A stretch of DNA of 64,000 nucleotides. Origin: Phytohabitans sp052068095. Lineage in GTDB: Bacteria > Actinomycetota > Actinomycetes > Mycobacteriales > Micromonosporaceae. Under the pieces are notes generated by a model. It did not search any database. It saw nothing but the letters and a program-made list of their open reading frames with translations, and was not told where the DNA came from. The stretch lies in contig NZ_JBQHDG010000012.1 in assembly GCF_052068095.1 (NCBI RefSeq), positions 62,001 through 126,000 of the forward strand. The letters run 5' to 3'. The number at the start of each line of letters is the position of its first letter. The stretch's first letter is position 1. The translations under genes and the position numbers were made by a program. Positions 43,635 to 52,246 of the stretch are shown here, in pieces.

Positions 43635-44438
43635 GTGACAGAGCAGCCTAACGTGATCTCCGACCTGGCCGCCGAGGGCGACGATCTCGACCGCCTGGTG
43701 GCCGGCCTCGACGCTGCCGGATGGGCACTGCCCACACCGGCCGCGGGTTGGACGATCGCCCACCAGATCGCCCACCTCGCCGCGACGTTTCGCATGGCCG
43801 GGCTGGCGGCCGCCGACCCGGAGCGGTTCACGGCCATGGCCTCCCAGCTGAGCCCAGACTTCGACAAGAACGTCGAGGGAGCTCTCGCCGGCTTCCTCGC
43901 GCAGCCGCCGGACGCGCTGCTCGCCAGCTGGCGAGCCGAGCGTGCGCGGGCGGGGCAGGCGCTCAGCGCCCTCCCGCTCGACCACATGGTGCCCTGGCTG
44001 GTCCGCCCGCTGCCGGTCGCCGTCCTCGCGGCCGCCGGCATGATGGAGCTCATCGGGCACGGACAGGACGTCGCGGACGCGCTCGGCGTGCGGCGGGAGT
44101 TCACCGACCGGATCGGGCACGTCGTGGCGTTCGCGGTGCGCACCTGGGACTTCGGCTACCTGGCTCGTGGCCTCAAGGCTCCCGACGTGCAGTTCCGGTT
44201 CGAGCTGACCGCGCCCTCCGGAAAGCTGTGGGCCTTCGGCCCGCCCGACGCGGTGCAGCGGATCACCGGCCCGGCGGCCGACTTCTGCATGCTGGTGACC
44301 CGGCGCCGGCACCACGCCGACCTCGGGCTCACCGCCACCGGGCCGGACGCCGAGCGGTGGCTGGACATCGCGCAGGCCTACCGCGGCCCGGCCGGACCGG
44401 GACGCGCACCGGGCCAGTTCGCGGCCGCCGCCCGGTAA
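43635..44438 (+). CDS. DinB/mycothiol-dependent-isomerase-like protein (TIGR03084 type)
   Basis: 267 residues from GTG 43635 (a GTG two bases earlier is out of frame). The N-terminal four-helix bundle carries the likely metal ligands His in WTIAHQIAHL (about 48 and 52) and His in MMELIGHGQDVADAL, as in MDMPI and DinB proteins. A C-terminal domain (FELTAPSGKLWAFGPPDAVQRITG, VTRRRHHADLGLTATG) follows, as in the actinobacterial TIGR03084 group. Such proteins are linked to mycothiol or thiol-dependent chemistry. In an enediyne producer a thiol-dependent enzyme could matter for activation or detoxification of the warhead, but this is only an idea. Divergent from the chorismate mutase operon. Confidence 0.78.
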   Translation: MTEQPNVISDLAAEGDDLDRLVAGLDAAGWALPTPAAGWTIAHQIAHLAATFRMAGLAAADPERFTAMASQLSPDFDKNVEGALAGFLAQPPDALLASWRAERARAGQALSALPLDHMVPWLVRPLPVAVLAAAGMMELIGHGQDVADALGVRREFTDRIGHVVAFAVRTWDFGYLARGLKAPDVQFRFELTAPSGKLWAFGPPDAVQRITGPAADFCMLVTRRRHHADLGLTATGPDAERWLDIAQAYRGPAGPGRAPGQFAAAAR

Positions 44439-44458
44439 CCGGGTCGCCCGTGCCCAAC

Positions 44459-44494
44459 GCTCCTCCCAAGCGGCTCCGGCTGCTTGGGAGGAGC
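44459..44494. terminator. Bidirectional terminator
   Basis: A perfect 13-bp stem (44459-44471 with 44482-44494, GCTCCTCCCAAGC) and 10-base loop followed by TTT separates the convergent genes 43635-44438 and 44500-45138. Confidence 0.85.
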
Positions 44495-44499
44495 TTTGG

Positions 44500-45138
44500 T
44501 CACGGGCGGGTGACCGGCGCGAAGCGCAGCGCGAGGTGGTGCTCCTGGGCCATCCGGCGCAGCGCGGACAGCGCGACGTCGAGCAGGATCGTCCGCACTA
44601 CCGCTGCCGCCCGGTCGGCCTCCTCGCCGTCCGGCGGGAGCAGGTCGAGCTCCTCGACCGCCAGCCGCTCGGCCGCGATCGCGTACTCCGTGAAGAAGTC
44701 GGCGCCGAACTCGCAGCCGAGCTGCTGCAACGTCGCCAGCACGTGGGCGAGCCGGTCGCGGCCGGCCGCGCCGGGGCCGACCCGCCAGCCGAGCTCTCCG
44801 ATGAACCGGTCGACGTCGGCCCGGGCCCGCCGCCTGGCGCCGGTCTCGCGAGCCGCCGGCTCGGAGGGGAAGACCGCCTGGTTGACGACGTCGTACAGCC
44901 CCGGCAGGGGCAGCTCCTCGTCTTCGATGGCGGTCAGCAGCTCGCGGACGGTGGAGAGGTCGAGCTGCCCGATGACGGTGAAAGCCCGGATCAGCCGCAG
45001 CCGCCGCACGTGCTCCTCGCCGTACTCCGCCTGGTTTCGGCCGGTCGGCGTGCCCGGCGGGAGGAGGCGCTCGCGGAGGTAGAACTTGATCGTGGCCACG
45101 GGCACGCCGGTGTGCTTGCTCAGATCGGAGATGCGCAT
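44500..45138 (-). CDS. MerR-family transcriptional regulator
   Basis: 212 residues from ATG 45138 (GGGGGGAG upstream). The winged HTH is at the N-terminus: MRISDLSKHTGVPVATIKFYLRERLLPPG...NQAEYGEEHVRRLRLI, residues 1 to about 55. A dimerisation helix and a roughly 130-residue effector domain follow, with few Cys, so it is not a classical metal sensor. The C-terminal helix set (RLAHVLATLQQLG; LDVALSALRRMA) may bind a small molecule. It is monocistronic. It could be a drug-responsive activator for efflux or redox genes; target sites were not identified. Confidence 0.85.
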   Translation of the reverse strand: MRISDLSKHTGVPVATIKFYLRERLLPPGTPTGRNQAEYGEEHVRRLRLIRAFTVIGQLDLSTVRELLTAIEDEELPLPGLYDVVNQAVFPSEPAARETGARRRARADVDRFIGELGWRVGPGAAGRDRLAHVLATLQQLGCEFGADFFTEYAIAAERLAVEELDLLPPDGEEADRAAAVVRTILLDVALSALRRMAQEHHLALRFAPVTRP

Positions 45139-45246
45139 GGACTCCCCCCGCCATAGCTCACCGGGAGCGCGTCGCCGTGGCGGCGGCGTCCTCTCAACCA
45201 CGGTACGAGCGACAAGCGGACAACGTCCTCTTCATTGTTGCGGCCG

Positions 45247-46089
45247 CTAGGCCGCGGTGCGGCCAGCGTGGACGTGCGTGAAACGCGCCGCGGCGATCGA
45301 CGGCACCGGATGCGTCTCGTCGCCGGACGACCTCGACAGGGCCAGCTTGCGGGCGTCGAGCAGGGCCAGCAGCACCGGCGGGTCGAGTGCCTGCGCGGGT
45401 TGGAGCCGCAGGTCGGCGCGGATGACGCCGTCCTTGTGTACGGTCAGCGGCCCGTGGCTGGCGACGGAGACGAGCCGCTCGGCACTGTCGGCGGCGGCGC
45501 CCGGCTCGTCGAAGTCGCCGGCGACCGACTGCGCCAGCAGGTACCAGGTGCCGGGCGGCACGTCGTCGAACTCGTACAGGCCCGGTCTGGGCAGGATGGA
45601 GCACCGCACCGGCAGGCCCTCCGGCACCCGGGTGGGAAACAGGCCGGCGAACACCAGGCCGGGCGCCTCGCCGGGCGGGAGGGAGATACTGCCGTACACC
45701 TGGGCGCTGGCGGCCTTCGCCATGCCGAAGCGCGGGTCGGTGGGGATCTGGTGGGCAAACCCGGACAGCTTGCGGTAGGTGGTCGGCGACATGCCGACGC
45801 TCCTGGTGAACCGCGAGCTGAAGGTGCCGACGCTGTTGTAGCCGACCCGCATGCTGATGTCGGCGACATTCAACGAGGTCGACACCAGAAGGTCCTTTGC
45901 CCGCTGTAGTCGCAGGGCGGACAGAAAACGACCGGGGGATATCCCCGTGGCGCGCTGGAAGATGCGCGTGAAATGAAACTTGCTAAACATCGCCGAGCGC
46001 GCCATATCGTCGACGGTAAGCTGCTCGCCGAGATTTTCCCGCATTGTTGCGATGGCGCGCCTAACGGCTTGCTCGATTGAGTCCGCCAC
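45247..46089 (-). CDS. AraC-type regulator with N-terminal HTH and C-terminal extra domain (copy 1)
   Basis: 280 residues from GTG 46089 with GGAGG upstream. The two-HTH AraC DNA-binding domain is at the N-terminus, residues 1 to about 110 (LTVDDMARSAMFSKFHFTRI; SLNVADISMRVGYNSVGTFS). A C-terminal domain of about 150 residues follows with the segment PGLVFAGLFPTRVPEGLPV and the PPGTWYLLA motif. The order is the reverse of most AraC regulators. A close paralogue lies at 49981-50739, sharing long stretches of HTH such as FSKFHFTRIFQR and SPGRFLSALR. Likely pathway-specific control, with the C-domain as ligand or partner sensor. Confidence 0.85.
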   Translation of the reverse strand: MADSIEQAVRRAIATMRENLGEQLTVDDMARSAMFSKFHFTRIFQRATGISPGRFLSALRLQRAKDLLVSTSLNVADISMRVGYNSVGTFSSRFTRSVGMSPTTYRKLSGFAHQIPTDPRFGMAKAASAQVYGSISLPPGEAPGLVFAGLFPTRVPEGLPVRCSILPRPGLYEFDDVPPGTWYLLAQSVAGDFDEPGAAADSAERLVSVASHGPLTVHKDGVIRADLRLQPAQALDPPVLLALLDARKLALSRSSGDETHPVPSIAAARFTHVHAGRTAA

Positions 46090-46537
46090 GATACCTCCAT
46101 CGACCGAGAATGCCGTACGGCTTTGCGTATTCGATTCCCGCGGAAGTCGTCCCCCCGCTGGCGAGGTCGGAGTTTGGAGTATCAGGAAGGCACCGTGAAA
46201 GGTGCTGACTTCTGTTTGATAAATGACGTGAGTCGCATTTTCTGCGACCCCGCTCCGCATCCCGACCAGGCACTTGTCTTGCCTGCGTCGAGGCTAGCGG
46301 AGTCCCGCCCTGTTAGCAATGCGGAGGATAGTCAACCGACCACGAAGCGCAATCGTGAAGTGGGCGCGAGCCGGTCCACGCGGGCGACGTGTCGGAATTG
46401 GGCCGGATTGAGATGCGCGCCCGGATAGTATTGCATCCCACTCTCCATAGCGGCAATCGCCGATCAAGACAGGTTCCTCGGCACGCCCGGATGAATCGGG
46501 TGGCGCCGGCGCTCCTGGCCACGCCGGCGCCAGCCCG
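46090..46537. promoter_or_regulatory. 448-bp intergenic region with AraC-gene promoter and GMC-operon terminator
   Basis: This stretch is clearly less GC-rich than the neighbouring coding DNA, especially 46120-46260, which suits a regulatory region of the AraC gene at 46089. At its right end the arms 46501-46511 and 46522-46532 (TGGCGCCGGCG) form an 11-bp hairpin just past the GMC stop and should terminate that operon. I see no gene in it. Confidence 0.6.
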
Positions 46538-48175
46538 TCACGCCGTGGGCACCACGGCTCGGCGGCCCGCGGTCTCGCCGTCGGGGGAGGGCGCGCCGTA
46601 ACGCACCGCCACGCCGCGTTCCTGTGCCGCCCGCACGATCGCGGGCATGGCCCGTTCCGCCAGGGCCGCGATGGTCAGCGCCGGGTTGACCGTCAGCCCG
46701 CCCGGCACCGCGGAGCCGTCGGTGACGAAGATGCCGGGATGGCCGCGCAGCTCGTGCCGGTCGTCCAGCGCCGAGGTGGCCGGGTCGTCGCCGATCCGGC
46801 AGGACGCGAGGGGATGGACCGTGTACGCGCCGACGAGGTCGTTGGTCCACGGCGCCACGCGAGCCAGCCCGTCCCGTTCCAGGATGTCCTTGACCTCCGC
46901 GTCGGCCAGGGCCCACCCGCGCCGGGTGTTTTCGGTCGGCCGGTAGCGCAGCGGGCCATGGCCGAGCATCTGCTGCGAGAGCCGCAGCGCGTTGCCGGTC
47001 TCCGGCAGCGGACCGAAGACGCCCTCGTTGTCGTCCTCGGACATGATGAAGATCGTCAGCCAGGACTGCCAGCGGCGCAGCATCTCCTTCTTCTCCACGC
47101 CGAACCAGCTCGGGCCGGGCGCGCCCGGCACCTGGGCGAGGATCGTGCCCAGCCCCGGCGGGAAGTACAGCTGCTCGAGCGAGAAGCGCTCGTACTCCGG
47201 GAGGCTGCCGTCGAGCTTGTCCCAGCTGGCCACGGTCGGGCCGCGGCCGATCTGGTTGGCGGCGTAGGCCAGCCCGTCCGCCCGGGTCAGGCCGAGCACC
47301 TCGCGCACCCGGTCCTCGTCGAGGATCGCGGTGTTGAGCCGCTCCCCGTTGCCGGAGAAGTACCGGCCCACCGCCGGTGGCATCGGGCCGAGCGTCGACT
47401 CCGAGCGCTTCAGGATCACCGGCGTCGCGCCGGCGCCGGCGGCGACCACCACGATCTTCGCGTCGATCGCACCGCTGGCGTGCAGCACCCGGTAGTCCTC
47501 GTCGTCGACGATCCGGTAGTGCACCCGGTAGCCGCCGTCATCGGTGCGGGTCAGGTGCTGCACCTCGTGCATCGGGCGGATCTCGGCGCCGTGCGCGAGT
47601 GCCGCGGGCAGGTAGTTGAGCAGGAGCGAGCGCTTGGCGTCGAACCTGCACCCGGCCATCATCCAGTTGCAGTTGGTGCACATGTCGACGTCGACGGCCG
47701 ACGGCACCGGGTTGGCGGTACGCCCGGCGTGCGCGCAGGCCGCCGCCCAGAGGCCGCCGGCGTACGGCACCTTCTCCCAGGTCTGCTGGGTGACCGGCAG
47801 GGCCTCGACGACCCGGTCGTACCACGGGTCGAGGCTGTCCCGGTCGATCGACGCCGGCCACATGCGGCGGCCGATGCTGCCCATCCGCTCGAAGACGAAC
47901 CTCGGCGCCCGGGGCATCGTCGCGAAGTAGACGACGCTGCCGCCGCCGACGCAGTTGCCGCCGAGCACGCTCATCCCGTCGCCCACGACGAAGTCGAAGA
48001 CCCGGGTGTACGACGAGCCGAGCTTGAAGTCGTGGTCGAACTCGTCGGCGGTGAGCCAGGGACCGCGCTCGAGGACCACGACCCGGGCGCCGCCCGCGGC
48101 GAGGTGGTAGGCCGCGATCGCGCCGCCGAAGCCACTGCCGATCACGAGAACGTCGGTCTTTTCGATTGTCGTCAT
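46538..48175 (-). CDS. GMC-family flavoprotein oxidoreductase (cholesterol-oxidase-like)
   Basis: 545 residues from ATG 48175. The FAD Rossmann motif is VLVIGSGFGGAIAAYHLA, then FDFVVGDGMSVLGGNCVGGGSVVY (the GMC GG-doublet). The C-terminus has HPLASCRIGDDPATSALDD and NPALTIAALAERAMP, with a His and an Asn in the usual catalytic places. There is no signal peptide. The start codon overlaps the stop of the small upstream gene by four bases, so the two proteins are probably made in equal amounts and may form a complex, by analogy with gluconate dehydrogenase-type large and small subunits. Probably oxidises an alcohol of the metabolite. Confidence 0.87.
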   Translation of the reverse strand: MTTIEKTDVLVIGSGFGGAIAAYHLAAGGARVVVLERGPWLTADEFDHDFKLGSSYTRVFDFVVGDGMSVLGGNCVGGGSVVYFATMPRAPRFVFERMGSIGRRMWPASIDRDSLDPWYDRVVEALPVTQQTWEKVPYAGGLWAAACAHAGRTANPVPSAVDVDMCTNCNWMMAGCRFDAKRSLLLNYLPAALAHGAEIRPMHEVQHLTRTDDGGYRVHYRIVDDEDYRVLHASGAIDAKIVVVAAGAGATPVILKRSESTLGPMPPAVGRYFSGNGERLNTAILDEDRVREVLGLTRADGLAYAANQIGRGPTVASWDKLDGSLPEYERFSLEQLYFPPGLGTILAQVPGAPGPSWFGVEKKEMLRRWQSWLTIFIMSEDDNEGVFGPLPETGNALRLSQQMLGHGPLRYRPTENTRRGWALADAEVKDILERDGLARVAPWTNDLVGAYTVHPLASCRIGDDPATSALDDRHELRGHPGIFVTDGSAVPGGLTVNPALTIAALAERAMPAIVRAAQERGVAVRYGAPSPDGETAGRRAVVPTA

Positions 48176-48741
48176 GCTGGATCGCCCATCGGTGTGGTGT
48201 GGGGATGGATGGGGGACAGGGGCCGGCCGTAGGAGAACTCGTCGAATTCGAAAAGGCCCTCGGCGTTCGGCCGGAAATAGCCAATCGCGATTAGTCCGGG
48301 ATGAGTGGACGCGAAGGCCTCGACGGTATTCATGTGGGCCGCGCTGTCGAAGGCCATGTTGCTGAACAAGGCCAGCCCGACCCACATCGGCTTCTCCGGA
48401 TGGTCCGGTGCGGTGAGGCGCTGGACGAGCGCGGTCCGGTGCGCGAACGGCAGCGCCACGAACGCCGGCACGTCGCCGTCGAGCGTCACGCCCTGCTCGT
48501 CCGCGTACTGCTCGGCGTGGGCGTTGAGCCCCAGCGCCAGCGCCTCCAGCGTCGGGGCCAGGCCACCGCCGGGCTGCTCCAGCAGCTCCATCGCACCCGC
48601 CGCCACGGCGCCGCCGCCCGCCGCCGCGCCCGCCACCGCCCGGTCCTCCGGTGACCGTTTCTCTCCCGGAATGATGGTGTCGGCGAACGCCTCTATCGTG
48701 AGCGTCTTCGCCCTTACTCTGTCGTTGTCGCCCGGTTGCAC
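48172..48741 (-). CDS. Small partner protein of the GMC oxidoreductase (DUF5987-like)
   Basis: 189 residues from GTG 48741 (GAAGGAGG seven bases upstream). The sequence starts with charged residues and then TLTIEAFADTIIPGEKRSPEDRAVAGAAAGGGA, a pattern seen in the gluconate 2-dehydrogenase subunit 3 superfamily (ADTIIPG). The C-terminal half has MAFDSAAHMNTVEAFASTHPG and GYFRPNAEGLFEFDEFSYG. There is no Tat signal, unlike many relatives. I believe DUF5987 is the closest family name, from memory only. The four-base overlap with the GMC gene predicts a chaperone or small-subunit role. Confidence 0.7.
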   Translation of the reverse strand: MQPGDNDRVRAKTLTIEAFADTIIPGEKRSPEDRAVAGAAAGGGAVAAGAMELLEQPGGGLAPTLEALALGLNAHAEQYADEQGVTLDGDVPAFVALPFAHRTALVQRLTAPDHPEKPMWVGLALFSNMAFDSAAHMNTVEAFASTHPGLIAIGYFRPNAEGLFEFDEFSYGRPLSPIHPHTTPMGDPA

Positions 48742-48961
48742 GACATCGCCTCCTTCTCGCCGGTGACTTGTGCCGCAGGACGTGCGCGATTCGTCGAAGA
48801 ATCGGGATAAATCAAATTCGCGGCAGCACCATCGTCCCGAGGGTGGCGGTGGGCGATCGTCTCCCTGCGTGCGCAAGGGAGCCTCGACTGGAATCTTTCC
48901 AAGGAGCGCACTTAGAGAGAAGAAACCGTCGGCCGGGCGCCACCACCATGGGAGGGACGAC
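48742..48961. promoter_or_regulatory. Divergent promoter region
   Basis: 220 bases separate the leftward DUF5987-GMC pair from the rightward DUF1702 gene. It is relatively AT-rich around 48785-48830 (GGGATAAATCAAATTCG). A candidate for AraC-regulator binding because it lies between the two AraC genes. Confidence 0.45.
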
Positions 48962-49975
48962 ATGGAGGGGAGAGGCGCCCAAATGCCATCGGCACTCGGT
49001 TCACTTCGCAGGTTGGTGTTGACTCCGTCGTTCGACCACGTCAGCTTTTCGGGGCTGGGTTTTCCGGTACGGCAGACGGCGGCGACCGTACGACTCGAGG
49101 CCATTCCCCAGGCAGTCGTCTGCGGCTTTGAATGGGGCATCGAAGTACGCGGCCAATGGGAGCTGGAACGCCGCTTGGAACTCGTCGAAGCGGAGATGCG
49201 CGGATTCGCCTACGAAGGGGCGACGATGGCGCTGACCGTGCGGGACGCCATGGCGGCCGGGCGCGGCCACCGGGCCCGCGACCTGCTCCGCGGCCCCGCC
49301 GTGCCGCACACGTTCCTCACCTACATCGGGATCGGCTTCGCCATGGCCCGGCTGCCCCGGCCGCTCTGGCGCAACGTCCTGCCCGACCTGACCGGCACGC
49401 CGTACTACCCGACGATGAGCTGGCTGGCGGTGGACGGCTACGGCTTCGACCGTGCCTACTTCGACCGCGACCGCTGGGTGACCCGGCAGAAGCGACTCCC
49501 CGCGTACGCCTGGGACGGCCGCGCCGACTACTTCCCGCGCGCGGTCGACCAGGGCATCGGCCGGGCGCTCTGGTTCATCCACGGTGGACAGGCGCCGGAT
49601 GTGGCCGCGGCGGTCGGCGCGTTCGCCGCCGACCGGCAGGCGGACCTGTGGAGCGGCGTCGGCCTCGCCGCGGCGTTCGCCGGTGGCAGTGACGCCGGCG
49701 GCCTCGGCGTGCTGTGCCGGGCCGCCGGCGAACACCGGCCGCATCTGGCCCAGGGCGCGGTCTTCGCGGCCAAGGCGCGGGCCTTCTCCGGGTTCGAGCC
49801 CGAGCACACCGAGGTCGCGGTGGGCGTCATGGCCGGCATGTCGATCGCGGCGGCGTCCGAGCTCGCCGACGTCGTCGCCGTCACCGGAGCGGACTCGTCA
49901 TCGGAGCCGAACTACGAGGTGTGGCGGGAGAGGGTGCGCACGCACGTCGCCGCCCGACTGGGCATCGCGGGCTGA
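48962..49975 (+). CDS. DUF1702-family enediyne protein, extra paralogue of E3
   Basis: 337 residues from ATG 48962 (GGGAGGGA upstream); ATG 48983 is possible. It aligns along its length with the E3-like protein at 55907-56911: LRRLVLTPSF/LRRRILTPDV, RGFAYEGA(T/A)M, GIGFAMARLPR/GVGWAMARLPR, LAVDGYGFDRAYF/LALDGYGFHQAYF, DQGIGRALWF/DQGIGRAMWF, and the Y-EVWR C-terminus. DUF1702 proteins are associated with enediyne core clusters; their reaction is unknown. This copy stands alone between the GMC pair and the second AraC gene. It ends five bases from the convergent AraC stop. Confidence 0.85.
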   Translation: MEGRGAQMPSALGSLRRLVLTPSFDHVSFSGLGFPVRQTAATVRLEAIPQAVVCGFEWGIEVRGQWELERRLELVEAEMRGFAYEGATMALTVRDAMAAGRGHRARDLLRGPAVPHTFLTYIGIGFAMARLPRPLWRNVLPDLTGTPYYPTMSWLAVDGYGFDRAYFDRDRWVTRQKRLPAYAWDGRADYFPRAVDQGIGRALWFIHGGQAPDVAAAVGAFAADRQADLWSGVGLAAAFAGGSDAGGLGVLCRAAGEHRPHLAQGAVFAAKARAFSGFEPEHTEVAVGVMAGMSIAAASELADVVAVTGADSSSEPNYEVWRERVRTHVAARLGIAG

Positions 49976-49980
49976 CGCCG

Positions 49981-50739
49981 TCAGCCGGGCGTACCCGGTG
50001 CCCCCTTGAGCATCGCCATCAGGACCGGCGGATCGGTCGGGCGTACCGGGGTGAGCCGCACGTCGGCGGAGCGGACCCCGTGCCCGGGACCGATGACGAG
50101 CGGACCGTGGTTGCCGACGGAGACGTCCTGCTCACCGGAGAACGCCGGATGTGTGGTGAACTCGTTTTCGGAGCTCACCGCGTGCGCCAGCACGTACCAG
50201 GTGCCCGGCGGTGGGTTTTCCAGGACGAACTCGCCCGGCCCGGTCAGGACGGTGCAGGCGACCGGGAGGCTCTGCGGGATCCGGCCGGGGAAGAGCCCGA
50301 CGAAGATCAGGCCCGGCTCGTCCGTGTGCTGCGCGAAGATGTCGCCGCGGATCAGGGTGGTCGGCGCGGCCGGCTCGCGCCGCGGCTCCTCCGGCAGCCC
50401 CGGCAAGTGGCCGCCGAGCTGGCGAAACCGTATCGGCGAGACACCGACGCTCGCGCTGAACCGGGTGCTGAAGGTGCCGACGCTGGCGTAGCCCACCTCG
50501 TGGCTGATGTCGGCGACGTTCAACGAGGTGGCCAGCAGCAGCTGCTTGGCCCGCTGGATGCGCAGCGCGGACAGGAATCGGCCCGGCGAAATTCCGGTTA
50601 CCCGTTGGAAAATGCGCGTGAAATGGAACTTGCTGAACATCGCGGTCCGGGCCATGTCCTCAACGGTGATTTGCTCGCTGAGATTTTCGTGCATAATCTT
50701 GATGACCCGGTGCACCGCCTTCTCGATGACTTCGTCCAC
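49981..50739 (-). CDS. AraC-type regulator with N-terminal HTH and C-terminal extra domain (copy 2)
   Basis: 252 residues from GTG 50739 with GGGGGAGG upstream. N-terminal AraC HTH pair (ITVEDMARTAMFSKFHFTRI; SLNVADISHEVGYASVGTFS) and the same C-terminal domain as copy 1 (DEPGLIFVGLFPGRIPQSLPV; PPPGTWYVLAHAV). The two copies bracket the GMC/DUF5987/DUF1702 block. Duplication of a whole regulator plus duplicated DUF1702 genes suggests that a regulator-DUF1702 unit was copied. It probably acts on promoters at 46100-46300, 48742-48961 and 50740-51060, but no operator could be proven. Confidence 0.85.
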   Translation of the reverse strand: MDEVIEKAVHRVIKIMHENLSEQITVEDMARTAMFSKFHFTRIFQRVTGISPGRFLSALRIQRAKQLLLATSLNVADISHEVGYASVGTFSTRFSASVGVSPIRFRQLGGHLPGLPEEPRREPAAPTTLIRGDIFAQHTDEPGLIFVGLFPGRIPQSLPVACTVLTGPGEFVLENPPPGTWYVLAHAVSSENEFTTHPAFSGEQDVSVGNHGPLVIGPGHGVRSADVRLTPVRPTDPPVLMAMLKGAPGTPG

Positions 50740-51106
50740 TTCTGCCTCCCCCGTGGCACAGAGTTATGTGCGAGACTCCCACGAATCCCGCATTCATTCC
50801 GAATTTTTGATGTGGGCTCGACAAGCCCTGTGTCAGGCGGATCTCAGGCTGCGGCGAGGTTTCCGGCATGTCTCAACGTCGGGTGGCGGCGGCTACCGGA
50901 CGGCCGCTGCGGTATGAAGCAGATGCGGCGAAACCGTCTTCTGGGTGATGACCATAGCTCAGCGTGCGCCACGTGGCAACGCGCAGTGCATGTCATCAGA
51001 TCGACATGCACTAATCGCGATTCGCGCGTCGGATTGGCGATAGTTGATAAGCCGTCTCGGCTCGTGAAAATGCACGTGCAACGTGAGTGAATTTCGGGAC
51101 TGTGGC
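50740..51106. promoter_or_regulatory. 367-bp AT-richer intergenic region upstream of AraC copy 2
   Basis: Contains the AraC copy 2 promoter side and the trailer of the CopC-like gene. I see no gene. It includes the perfect palindrome at 50985-51012 described separately. Local GC content is visibly lower at 50985-51080 than in flanking genes. Confidence 0.5.
50985..51012. promoter_or_regulatory. Perfect 10-bp inverted repeat, operator- or terminator-like
   Basis: AGTGCATGTC at 50985-50994 pairs with GACATGCACT at 51003-51012 across an 8-base spacer (ATCAGATC). Its moderate GC content and lack of a T-run make a protein-binding site at least as likely as a terminator for the CopC-like operon. 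Confidence 0.55.
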
Positions 51107-51652
51107 TCAGGCCGGGGGCAGCCGCACCGGTCGCCGGAGGTACAGCAGTCCCACCACGACCAGCACCACGAGCCCGTCGATGACCAGCAGCGTCGCGCCG
51201 ATCGGGTCGACCCCGTGCCCGTGCGTGTCGCTCACGGCGGCGGTCGCCACCTCGACGGCCCGGTCCGAAGCGGGCGGCGGTGCGCCCGTGCCGACGCTGA
51301 AGCGCAAGATGCCCTTCGCTTCGCCACCGCCCTCGAACTCCACGTGGTAGGCCACCGTGTAGTCGCCGGCGGCGCCGATCGACACCGGCCGCCGGAGCGT
51401 GCCCGCGGCCACCAGGGCCAGCTCGCCCGTGTCGACCTTGGCGCCGCTCTCGTCGACGACCGCGACGTGCGAGTCGGCGGCGGCCGGGACGGCGGAGAAC
51501 GTCAGCTCGACGGCGGCCGGTGCCGCCGCGAGGGCCGCCTGGGCGGCCGGGGTGCTCGCGGTCAACCCACCCTGGGCGGCGCCGGCGGGCGGCAACCCGA
51601 ACACGGCGACGCCCAGGGTGAGGACCAGAAGCGCCGAGGCACGGCGGAGCAT
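51107..51652 (-). CDS. CopC-domain secreted/membrane-anchored protein
   Basis: 181 residues. Signal peptide (MLRRASALLVLTLGVAVFGL, cleavage near AGA-AQ). A CopC-type beta-barrel follows (about 30-120: STPAAQAALAAAPAAVELTFSAVP, VVDESGAKVDTGEL, GDYTVAYHVEFEGGGEAKGILRFSVG) and a C-terminal membrane helix (LLVIDGLVVLVVVGLLYL). The mature N-terminus lacks the His that binds Cu(II) in classical CopC (mature AxxHAxL), so copper binding is uncertain. It lies three bases after the upstream membrane-protein gene, so the two are co-expressed. A role in extracytoplasmic redox or metal handling is possible. Confidence 0.75.
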   Translation of the reverse strand: MLRRASALLVLTLGVAVFGLPPAGAAQGGLTASTPAAQAALAAAPAAVELTFSAVPAAADSHVAVVDESGAKVDTGELALVAAGTLRRPVSIGAAGDYTVAYHVEFEGGGEAKGILRFSVGTGAPPPASDRAVEVATAAVSDTHGHGVDPIGATLLVIDGLVVLVVVGLLYLRRPVRLPPA

Positions 51653-51655
51653 GCG

Positions 51656-52246
51656 CTACGCCACGGACGGCGCCGGCGAGCCGACCCGTTGCGGCTTGGA
51701 TCTCGCCACGCAGCTGCACGACATCGCGTCCAGCTCGGCCCTGTTGGGGCGGAGGTGGTAGTACATCGCGATCATCATCGGGATGAACACGATCGAGTTG
51801 TAGAACAGGTGCAGCTCGACCCGGGTGATGACGAGCTGGAGGACGCTGGTCGGCTGGGCGGCGCCGAAGAAGGTCACGCTCGCCTGGGCCTGGATGAGCA
51901 GCAGCAGGTGCTCGATGTGGTGCCAGAACTGGATGACCAGCGCGATGGTCCACCAGACCTTCGCCCGTCCCACGAATCCCGGCCGGAGCAGGAAGAGGCC
52001 GGCGAGCATCACGATCGCGTACCCGTAGTGCAGCCACTCCGACGTGACGAGCCACGGGAAGACCTGGCCGAACACGCCGCGCGCCTGCGGTCGCGGCCGT
52101 CCGAGCACCCAGATCTGGTACGCCTGCACGAGATGCTCTGACCAGTGCGCTATCACGACGAAGAGATAAATGTTGAGGGTCGCGCGATGGTGCCTCTTGA
52201 TCCAACCGACGATCCCGGGAGCGGAAGCGGTCTGAAGACCCGCCAT
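51656..52246 (-). CDS. His-rich polytopic membrane protein of unknown function
   Basis: 196 residues from ATG 52246 (GGAG six bases upstream); ATG 52258 is the alternative. About four to five hydrophobic segments. Conserved-looking His clusters lie in or near membranes: FVVIAHWSEHLVQAYQ, EWLHYGYAIVM, IQFWHHIEHLLLLIQ and VELHLFYNSIVFIP. The HxxxEH and HHIEH patterns could bind metal or heme, as in membrane hydroxylases or desaturases, but I do not recognise the family. The C-terminus is short and has two Cys (SCSCVARS). Operon with the CopC-like gene suggests a metal-dependent or redox role. Divergent from the next membrane protein. Confidence 0.65.
   Translation of the reverse strand: MAGLQTASAPGIVGWIKRHHRATLNIYLFVVIAHWSEHLVQAYQIWVLGRPRPQARGVFGQVFPWLVTSEWLHYGYAIVMLAGLFLLRPGFVGRAKVWWTIALVIQFWHHIEHLLLLIQAQASVTFFGAAQPTSVLQLVITRVELHLFYNSIVFIPMMIAMYYHLRPNRAELDAMSCSCVARSKPQRVGSPAPSVA

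Noticed and set aside
48172..49140. Longer 322-residue start for the GMC partner gene
   Set aside because: The extension would run antisense into the DUF1702 gene and its promoter; GTG 48741 has a strong ribosome site and the family pattern begins just after it.
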